In this document: in pieces, positions 55,880 to 64,000 of the stretch | Layout of the letters: each line of letters opens with the position of its first letter | Numbering within the stretch: position 1 is the stretch's first letter | The notes under the pieces: model-generated | The model's database searches: none | Told to the model about the DNA's origin: nothing | What the model saw: only the letters and a program-made list of their open reading frames with translations | Source of the DNA: Pelobates cultripes | Taxonomy: Eukaryota; Chordata; Amphibia; Anura; Pelobatidae | Direction: 5' to 3' | Assembly: GCA_933207985.1 (NCBI GenBank) | Contig: OW240916.1 | Location: 321,004,363-321,068,362, forward strand | DNA length: 64,000 nt | Program-made: the position numbers and the translations under genes

Positions 55880-57340
55880 CAATGATAGTGAAGGAAGACA
55901 TCGAATCCCCATTTCTTTTACTCCCAATTCACCCCAATTATCATCATATCTGTCGGTCGATGGTTCACTACCTTAACAACTTCCTGTACGTTGAGCTGGC
56001 ATCTTAGGAACTGTGTTCTCTGCAGTTGGTCACCAAGTATTTTGGGGTACCTTTGACTGAGGACAAAATGAAGGGCCCCTCCATGTGTCTTACGGTCTTA
56101 GGCTTGGAAATCGTTTCGGTCCTGGGGGAGGCAGTAGCGTCAGGAAGGTTACATTAAGGCAGCTTCAGTCCTTGATAGGCCTTCTCAATTTTGCATGCCG
56201 CATCATTCTGGTAGGTATAATTTTTTTTTTGCATTCCCTGCCCAAAACCTCATCAGGGGTTCGGTTGGGTCACCATTGGGTTCAGGTAACAAGCCATGAG
56301 AGCTGATATAAAGGTTTGGGATACTTTATTGGCCAAGTTTTATGGGTATTTTTCCAGGCATCTTCAGTATCAGACGCCTCGGGGAGCGTAGGTTTCGGGT
56401 TTACTTCGGGGCTTGTGGTGTATGGAGGATTGGCCTCAGATATGGCTTTTTTAGCCCCTTGATCAGGAACTTACCCTACTAAAAGTTGTCCCTCCTGATA
56501 GTGTCATTGACCTTGTGGGCCTGGCAAATGCGCAGTCACCAGTTGGTTTCCTTTACTGATAACCTAGCAGTGGTGCACTCGGTGAACTGCCTTTTGGTAT
56601 CTTTGATGCTGGCGGTGCGTTTGCTGTGTGAGTCTGTCCTCTTTTATGTCATGTTTTGGGTTTGTGCATGGAGTTGGATGTCTCTTTCCCAGCATGGTAT
56701 GTCCCTGGTTCTCTTAACATAATTATGAATTCTCATTCTTTCTTTCAGTAGGAGCAGTTCAGGCAGGCAGCACCGGGGGGTTTAACCTTTCCAGAAGTTA
56801 TGTGGAGGGACATCATACTTGCATGGCATGTCCCTGGTTATCTTAACATAATTGCGAATTCTCATTCTTTCTTTCAGTGTGAGCAGTTCAGGCAGGCAGG
56901 GGGATCGGCTTAATGGCTTGTGGTGGTGTCTGACTTATCTGGCTCTCGGGGTAACAAGTGCATGTCAGCGCTGGCCTTTCCATTCAAGCTACAGAGCTGG
57001 GGGGACTTGAAAACATTTCTTGGTATGGTAGGTGTTGAAGGGCATTAAGAAAGGGTGCAGACCTCCAGACTTCAAGGCAGTTTTGTTCCAAGCGGCTAAT
57101 GCCTTATACCTTTTCTTGGAGTTCCAGATATTAGAACATGTAAGCCCTATGAAGTCGGACCACAGGGGCCTGGCAATGGGTGATGTGGTTTGTAATGACG
57201 GAGAGGTGACTGTGTGGTTCTGATTGTCCAAGACAGATGTTTTTGGACAGGGTACCCCATCTACCCTCTGCCGGGCAACCACGTCTGCCTGGTGATGTGC
57301 GTGTCGCACTATATGGAGGCTGGGGGGCAGACAGTAATTT
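55880..57340 (+). pseudogene. DIRS1-type retroelement relic (RT, RNase H, recombinase)
   Basis: Broken frames on the plus strand: near 55963 the RT box reads HYLNNFL, both catalytic Asp being replaced by Asn. Then KYFGVPLTEDKMKGPS, LRQLQSLIGLLNFACRII (RT thumb), WAWQMRSHQLVSFTDNLAVV (RNase H, 56516-56575) and, at about 57060-57250, a recombinase core (LFQAANALYLFLEFQI, VSPMKSDHRGLAMGDV). This is the DIRS1 order, a lineage different from the two Ngaro-like elements. Many stops and a repeated block (GTCCCTGGTTCTCTTAACAT and CCTGGTTATCTTAACAT) show a long-dead copy. Confidence 0.72.
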
Positions 57341-57468
57341 TTAGTCCAAGATGATGCGTCGCCTCTGGGTTTGCTGAAACAGGGCCTCGGGTAAACAGGG
57401 GGTGTTGTGTGTGGACTGTATCTCTACCTATTTGTGATTTCTTTTAGTATGCCTCTACTTTGGTGGTG

Positions 57469-57715
57469 TAACGGAGCTTCCTGTACCCTGGTTGAGTACC
57501 TCCCCCGACAAATGCTCCCAGTGCTCACAGAGGCCCCCAAGCACTCCACCAGACACCATCAGCACCGCAGTCGCCAGGTCCAGCTGTACAGCTTGGCTGG
57601 GAATTCGCCGTCCTCCACCCACATTGGACCCAAGACCAGGATCCTAGTGGGTGAACCTCTCCTCCAAGACAGTGTAACAGGAACAGCTCTTAAAAGAGCT
57701 TAGTGATTATAATCC
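57469..57715. repeat. LTR-like fragment (TGTAACGGAG family)
   Basis: Starts TGTAACGGAGCTTCC. It shares the start and the AGCACTC...CAGACACCA pattern with 42248-42340. No partner LTR or coding region was found. Confidence 0.4.
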
Positions 57716-57898
57716 CAGGGGAGTTTGTATGTTAAGGATGAGGTACATCTGACGGACCAGAGCTTAGCCTTTTAAATTTGGATTTAACTGAGGCTATAGA
57801 GAAGGCTATTTATTATTACCATTAAACTCTTACTATATGGAAAACATTCCTGAGATCCTGAGATAAAGGATACAATACACTTATGTTTAAGTCATCCT

Positions 57899-58722
57899 GT
57901 GCCCATTATAGGTGCAGCGTGTGTATTATTGTTAACTGCTAAATGTTTTGTGATGCTTTCTACAAACAAGGAGCTTGTCCTTGCTCTAGTAATTTCCCGC
58001 ATGGATTATTGTAACCCTCTCCTAATTGGTCTTCCCAAAAGCCGTATTGCCCCTCTACAGTGTGTAATGAATGCTGCCGCCAGACTGATTTTACTCTCTA
58101 GTCGGTCCTCTCACACCTCACCCCTCTGTCAGTCCTGACATTGGCTCCCTGTATCCTATAGGAGTAAATTCAAAGTGCTAACCCATACATTTAAAGCACT
58201 GAACAATTCTAGCCCCTCTTATATCTTTTTACAGATCCATAAGTATGCCCCTTCTCAGTCTCTCCGCTCTGCCCGTGACCACCTCATGTCCGTTGTTCTA
58301 CCCGTACGGAAAACTCACGCTTGCAGGACTTCTCGGGGGCGGCTCCCTTCCTATGGAATAGCCTGCCTACTGCCATCAGACTCTCCCCTAGTCTTCAAAA
58401 CATTTCTTCAGGAAAGCTTATGGCCTCCCAAAGTAACCTCTACCTTACATACCTGTCTCTTCTCTCTCCTAAAGGGCAGCACTCTACTCTCTCCTCCAGC
58501 TCTGCTTCACTCCCACCTTATTTGATTGCTATTTCCTGTCCTAATGTGTTTTATACCCCACCCCCTATAGACTGTAAGCTTGTTTGGGCAGGGTCCTCTT
58601 CAACCTATTGTTCCTGTAAGTTTTATTGTAATTGTCCTATTTATAGTTAAATCCCCCCTCTAATAATATTGTAAAGCGCTACAGAATCTGTTGGCGCTAT
58701 ATAAATGGCGATAATAATAATA
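57899..58722 (+). pseudogene. LINE relic, RT C-terminal region and 3' tail (L2/CR1-like)
   Basis: The frames read VISRMDYCNPLLIGLPKSRI, then LQCVMNAAARLILL, then HWLPVSYRSKFKVLTHTFKA, the conserved block after the RT domain in L2/CR1-like non-LTR retrotransposons. One stop (after TSPLCQS) and a shift near 58330 break it. The 3' end is TTGTAAAGCGCTACAGAATC, then GGCGCTATATAAATGGCG and ATA repeats. The catalytic RT core is absent, a typical 5' truncation. Confidence 0.8.
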
Positions 58723-59509
58723 ATTTGGCTGTGAATTTGTTGCAACTTGCAACTGTTATGTGCAGTGCCACCTATTGGTTGGAACTGTTATGTGCACTAC
58801 CTGAATAACAAGACTTGACAATTTGCATATTTGGGTAAATTTACATATTATGGTTTCTACAGGCAGGGGAGATATTACTTGTTAATTATTGTCTTTTCCA
58901 CCTCTTTATGAATACATTAATTTGTTGTATGAGTGCTTGTATGTTTCCCCATATGATATGGTCATATGTATTGAATTGAGTGTGTCTCCATAAGCTTAAT
59001 GTAATATGGACAGGTGCTAGTTTTGAGGGAAAACAAAGTAGTGAGTGTTAGCTCCATTAAGAACTTGTGCTTTGTTCAGGGATGCCAGTAACACAGTTTT
59101 CAGACCTGTTGGTTGGCTGTACTGGTACCTAATTCCAAGGGCAAGTTAAGAAAGATCTAGGCCTGAATGCCACAAGTGCCTTTGTAAATGCAATATTTGA
59201 AGACCTTTGTAAAAATGTATATTACAAAAAAAAAAAATACCTGCATGGAAGGGGAACAGAAGAGGCAATGGCAGAGGGGACGATAGCTGCCTTGAAGCAG
59301 AGAGTTGAAGCCTGCTCGGGTGGAAAAGCTTTTAAGAGACCACAGTTAAGTTTTGGTGACTGGGTCTGAAGTGCTCCAAGGTCCCTGATAGTAGCTAGGA
59401 AGCTGACCTGGAGGAGGTACTCAGTTCGAGTATGAGAGCTCTGTCACAACTACCACAAGCGGATGATAATGACCAGTGATCTCCTGGAGGCACCCTGTCC
59501 TAGACACCC
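58723..59509. other. No gene recognised
   Basis: AT-rich unique sequence with one poly(A) run near 59226. No open frame of note. Confidence 0.5.
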
Positions 59510-59790
59510 GTTTAACAACAAAATGTATTGCAGAGCTACCTATTAAACCATTACACATAGACCTACCTATCACACCAACACATGCAGCCCTACCTATCCA
59601 ACCAACATGAATAGACCAACCAACACACACAGACCTACCTATCCAACCAAAAAACACAGGACTAGAACGTCACACCAACTCATACAGTCCTACCTATCCA
59701 ACACATACAGACTGACCTATTCAGAAACACATACAGACCCCATATCAACACACAGAACTACCTATCCAACCAACACACAGTCATTGACCA
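59510..59790. repeat. Minisatellite, ACCTACCTATCCAACCAACA units
   Basis: Roughly ten irregular copies of about 25-33 bp containing CACACAGACCTACCTATCCA. Confidence 0.8.
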
Positions 59791-60200
59791 AGGACTCTTG
59801 AAGTCGCATTCATTAAATCAAATTTACTATTCTAGCTCTGACCTTAAACTTCGTCTTGGACCTCGCTAGTCTGGTGCGGTTAATACTGTAAGCCCAGAAT
59901 AGCTTATTGTGTCATCTGATACTCTTCATTTCATTATATCTCTTCCACACCATTACACAGACCTTGGTTATCCTCTCATGCTGACAATGTGCTCGCCTCA
60001 TCCTTCTCCGACATGAACCCACTGTGTTTGATTTAGTATCCAACCATGGTAATTAAACAAGGTAACACTACAGCCAGGCATTTACAAATCAAAACAGCAG
60101 CACTAGTTCATATTAATTAACGTTACTGATTTTCCCTGTAAACCTGGTCTGAACCATCTCTAACTTGATCCTAGTGTTACGTAATGCACCATGCAACTGC
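59791..60200. other. No gene recognised
   Basis: Unique sequence between two tandem arrays. No feature seen. Confidence 0.5.
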
Positions 60201-61259
60201 TGCCCTCAGCCAGTCCCGTCTCAGTCCTGCATGAATATGGATCTGTCTGCATTCCACCAGCCCTCAGCCAATCCTGTCTCAGTCCTGCATGAATATGGAT
60301 CTGTCTGCATTCCACCAGCCCTCAGCCAATCCCGTCTCAGTCCTGCATGAATATGGATCTGTCAGCATTCCACCAGCCCTCAGCCAGCCCTCAGCCAGTC
60401 CCATCTCAGTCCTGCATGAATATGGATCTGTCTGCATTCCACCAGCCCTCAGCCAATCCCATCTCAGTCCTGCATGAATATGGATCTGTCTGCATTCCAC
60501 TAGCCCTCAGCCAGTCCTGTATCAGTACTGCATGAATATGGATCTGTCTGCATTCCACCAGCCCTCAACCAATCCCGTCTCAGTCCTGCATGAATATGGA
60601 TCTGTCAGCATTCCACCAGCCCTCAGCCAGTCCCATCTCAGTCCTGCATGAATATGGATCTGTCTGCATTCCACCAGCCCTCAGCCAATCCCGTCTCAGT
60701 CCTGCATGAATATGGATCTGTCTGCATTCCACTAGCCCTCAGCCAGTCCTGTATCAGTACTGCATGAATATGGATCTGGCAGCATTCCACCAGCCGTCAG
60801 CCAGTCCGGTCTCAGTCCTGCATGAATATGGATCTGCCAGCATTCCACCAGCCCTCAGCCAATCCAGTCTCAGACCTGCATGAATATGGAACTGTCTGTA
60901 TTCCACTAGCCCTCAGCCAGTCCCATCTCAGTCCTGCATGAATATGGATCTGTCTGCATTCCACCAGCCCTCAGCCAATCCCGTCTCAGTCCTGCATGAA
61001 TATGGATCTGTCTGCTTTCCACCAGCCCTCAGCCAGTCCTGTCTCAGTCCTGCATGAATATGGATCTGTCAGCATTTAACCAACCCTCAGCCAGTCCTGT
61101 CTCAGTCCTGCATGAATGTGGATTTGTCTGCATTCCACCAGCCCTCAGCCAGTCCTATCTCAGTATTGTAATTATGTAGATGTGTCTGCATTCCACCAGC
61201 CCTCAGCCAGTCCCGTCTCAGTACTGCATGAATATGGAACTGTCTGCATTCCACCAGCC
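60200..61259. repeat. 58-bp satellite array, left part
   Basis: Unit: CCAGCCCTCAGCCAGTCCCG, then TCTCAGTCCTGCATGAATAT, then GGATCTGTCTGCATTCCA, 58 bp. About 18 copies, some with an extra CAGCCCTCAGC. Since 58 is not a multiple of three, open frames through it shift each unit and are not genes. Confidence 0.95.
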
Positions 61260-61484
61260 TTATGGACGCGCAGGGCCGGCGCGTCCATAAGGCGGCACAG
61301 GCGGCCGCCTTAGGGCGCACTGGTCTCGGGGGCGCAATATTTCAGTGACCGGCAGGAGGGAAGCTCTCCCTCCTGCCAGGCCACCATCTCGACCCCCGGC
61401 GCGGCGTGCGGCAGTGCTGTGATCAGACGCGGCGAGGGAGCTCTAATCTCCACCCTCTGCTCCCTCGCGCGCTGTCTGCTGATG

Positions 61485-61526
61485 CCGCGGGAGCCGGAAT
61501 ATGACGTCATATTCCGGCTCCCGCGG
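61485..61526. repeat. Perfect 42-bp palindrome centred on TGACGTCA
   Basis: CCGCGGGAGCCGGAATA and its exact complement surround TGACGTCA (61502-61509), the consensus cAMP response element. It lies at the middle of a larger imperfect palindrome. Confidence 0.93.
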
Positions 61527-61704
61527 TATCAGAAGGCAGCCGCGAGGGAGCAGAGCAGAGAGGTTAGAGCTCCCTCGCCGCGTCTGATCACAGCACTGCC
61601 GCACGCCTCCCAGCAGCCCCACTGGACCCCAGGGAATGATTCATCATCCACACCAGCTCTCCAGGTAGGGAGGCTGGGTGGAAAATGTTTATTTATTAAA
61701 ATAA

Positions 61705-62270
61705 TTAGTGAGTGTGTGTATGCGTGTCTGTGTGTCTGTGAGTGACTGTCTGTGATTGAGTGTGTGTCTGTGTGTGTGTCTGTGTGTGAGTGTATGTGTG
61801 TGTATGTGTGTCTGTGTGTGAGTGTATGTGTGCCTGAGTGACTGTGTGTCTGTGAGTGACTGTCTGTGATTGAGTGTGTGTCTGTGTGTGAGTGTCTGTG
61901 TGTGACTGTGTGTGACTGTGTGTGTGTGTATGTGTGTGAGTGTATGTGTGCCTGTGAGTGACTGTGTGCATGAGTATGTGTGTCTGTGAGTGAGTGTGTC
62001 TGTGAGTGTATGTGTGTGTCTGTGAGTGATTGTATGAGTGTGTGTGTGTGTGTGTCTGTGAGTGCTTGTATGAATACTGCATGTGAGTGTATGAGTGTGG
62101 CAGTGTATGTGTGTCTGTCAGTGTGTGTTTGTGAGTGTCTGTCAAATCAGTGAGAGTATCTTTGTCATTGAGTCTGTGTGTGAGTATCAGTGTGTCTGTC
62201 AATGAATGAGTGTGTGTCAGATCAGTGAGTCTGTGTGTTTGTCATTGAGTGTGTGTGACTGTCAATGTGT
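61705..62270. repeat. GT-rich minisatellite (TGTGTGTCTGTGAGTGACTG)
   Basis: Irregular tandem GT-rich units inside the transposon-like insert. His/Thr-rich minus-strand frames over it are artefacts. Confidence 0.9.
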
Positions 62271-62712
62271 ATACACCACTGAGTGTAGCGTGGCGGAGCG
62301 CAGTACAGGAGCTTCTGTTTCCTGTACCCGGCCAGACTGACCGGAGGTGCTCACTGAGAGAGCACTCCCTGTCAGTCTGGCCAGGTACAGAAAATTGAAG
62401 CTCCTGTAGGGGATATCCTCCACTCGGCAACGCTACCAGAGAGGTAGGAGGCACACCAGGAAGGGGAGAGCGACCACTAAAGGGGTGGGGGGTGCACCAA
62501 GGGACAGGGAGGGGAGGGGAGAGAAACACCAAGGGACAGGAAAAAGAGGGGAGAGCTTAGAAGAACACTAAGGGACAGGGAAAGGAGGGGACCACTAATG
62601 GACTGGGAGAGGGGCTGGTTAAGAGGCACATAGGTGAAGATGTTATTTTGGGGGGGGGTGGTGGAAAGATACATCTTCGCCTATGTACCCAAAAATCTTT
62701 GCACCGGCCCTG

Positions 62713-64000
62713 GCCCTCAGCCAGTCCCATCTCAGTCCTGCATGAATATGGATCTGTCTGCATTCCACCAGCCCTCAGCCAGTCCCGTCTCAGTCCTGCA
62801 TGAATATGGATCTGTCAGCATTCCACCAGCCCTCAGCCAGCCCTCAGCCAGTCCCATCTCAGTCCTGCATGAATATGGATCTGTCTGCATTCCACCAGCC
62901 CTCAGCCAGTCCCGTCTCAGTCTTGCATGAATATGGATCTGTCAGCATTCCACCAGCCCTCAGCCAGTCCCGTCTCAGTACTGCATGAATATGGATCTGT
63001 CTGCATTCAACCAGCCCTCAGCCAGTCCAGTCTCAGACATGCATGAATATGGATCTGTCTGCATTCCACAAGCCCTCAGCCAGTCCCATCTCAGTCCTGC
63101 ATGAATATGGATCTGTCTGCATTCCACCAGCCCTCAGCCAGTCCTGTCTCAGTCCTGCATGAATATGGATCTGTCAGCATTCCACCAGCCCTCAGCCAGT
63201 CCCATCTCAGTCCTGCATGAATATGGATCTGTCTGCATTCCACCAGCCCTCAGCCAGTCCTGTCTCAGTCCTGCATGAATATGGATCTGTCTGCATTCCA
63301 CCAGCCCTTAGCCAGTCCTATCTCAGTATTGTAATTATGTAGATGTGTCTGCATTCCACCAGCCCTCACCCAGTCCCGTCTCAGTCCTGCATGAATATGG
63401 ATCTGTCTGCATTCCACCAGCCCTCAGCCAGTCCCATCTCAGTCCTGCATGAATGTGGATCTGTCTGCATTCCACCAGCCCTCAGCCAGTCCTGTCTCAG
63501 TCCTGCATGAATATGGATCTGTCTGCATTCCACCAGCCCTCAGCCAGTCCCATCTCAGTCCTGCATGAATATGGATCTGTCTGCATTCCACCAGCCCTCA
63601 GCCAGTCCTGTCTCAGTCCTGCATGAATATGGATCTGTCTGCATTCCACCAGCCCTCAGCCAGTCCTGTCTCAGTCCTGCATGAATGTGGATCTGTCTGC
63701 ATTCCACCAGCCCTCAGCCAGTCCCGTCTCAGTCCTGCATGAATGTGGATCTGTCTGCATTCCACCAGCCCTCAGCCAGTCCCGTCTCAGTCCTGCATGA
63801 ATATGGATCTGTCTGCATTCCACCAGCCCTCAGCCAGTCCTGTCTCAGTCCTGCATGAATATGGATCTGTCTGCATTCCACCAGCCCTCAGCCAGTCCGT
63901 CTCAGTCCTGCATGAATATGGATCTGTCTGCATTCCACCAGCCCTCAGCCAGTCCCATCTCAGTCCTGCATGAATATGGATCTGTTTGCATTCCACCAGC
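62713..64000. repeat. 58-bp satellite array, right part, continues past window
   Basis: About 22 further copies of the 58-bp unit, continuing to the end of the window. A variant unit with TCAGTATTGTAATTATGTAG appears in both arrays (61160 and 63324), evidence of a shared higher-order history. Confidence 0.95.

Larger units (their letters stand above)
61271..62712. mobile_element. GC-rich transposon-like insert in the 58-bp satellite
   Basis: The ends are CAGGGCCGGCGC on the left and the complement of CAGGGCCGGTGC on the right (GCACCGGCCCTG, 62701-62712), hAT-like terminal repeats. The satellite stops at 61259 and resumes at 62713. Inside are a ~200-bp imperfect palindrome (61404-61606), a GT-rich array and a second inverted repeat (TACCCGGCCAGACTGAC versus GTCAGTCTGGCCAGGTA, 62320-62390). 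No transposase. The left flank has an 11-base inverted copy of internal sequence (61260-61270). No clear 8-bp duplication was found. Confidence 0.65.

Noticed and set aside
61705..62202. 165-codon His/Thr-rich minus frame
   Set aside because: GT microsatellite artefact.
60200..64000. Short frames reading MNMDLSAFHQP...
   Set aside because: The 58-bp satellite read in successive frames, on both strands.

Overview
The window looks like chromosomal DNA from a vertebrate, most likely a frog or toad. It holds three exons of a host gene and is otherwise dominated by repeats: TTAA-flanked T2/Kolobok-type MITEs, a Tc1/mariner relic, LINE tails, Ty3/gypsy elements of two very different kinds, tyrosine-recombinase retroelements and several satellites. 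A 100-base run of N marks an assembly gap. Nothing bacterial was seen. The amphibian assignment rests on the repeat repertoire and is an inference.

The host gene is on the minus strand. Exons at 11818-11896, 9247-9449 and 7234-7400 have matching splice sites and phases (1, 0 and 2) and read as the EF-hand-like C-terminal half of PHF24 (GINIP/KIAA1045). The PHD-finger exon and the last exon were not found.

From left to right: 1-4520 is a minus-strand sushi/PEG10-like gypsy element with an uninterrupted pol running off the left edge, a GGGAAAC slippery site and a one-base lesion in gag. 4.5-22.5 kb holds the PHF24 exons, two hAT elements with 8-bp target duplications, T2 MITEs, several tandem arrays and a nest of satellite, LTR element and LINE. 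22.5-28.9 kb is unassigned. 28.9-30.5 kb has LINE and DNA-transposon fragments, the gap and GA-rich repeats.

30.5-42 kb is Ngaro-like tyrosine-recombinase retroelement 1. Its recombinase gene is split by a Gmr1-like gypsy element (31362-38097, 5-bp duplication ATATT). That element has integrase ahead of reverse transcriptase, a SCAN-like gag and three LTRs, two of them separated by a 44-bp tandem array. 42-46 kb is a cluster of CGAACG-rich LTR fragments. 46204-51871 is Ngaro-like element 2, with intact recombinase, frameshifted gag and RT, and identical split direct repeats.

52-64 kb has a large hairpin repeat in AT dinucleotides, a foldback element, a DIRS1-type relic, a LINE relic and a 58-bp satellite interrupted by a GC-rich transposon-like insert. 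The window therefore records many layers of retroelement nesting around and within introns of one conserved gene; most element genes carry frameshifts, but identical or nearly identical terminal repeats show that some insertions are young.
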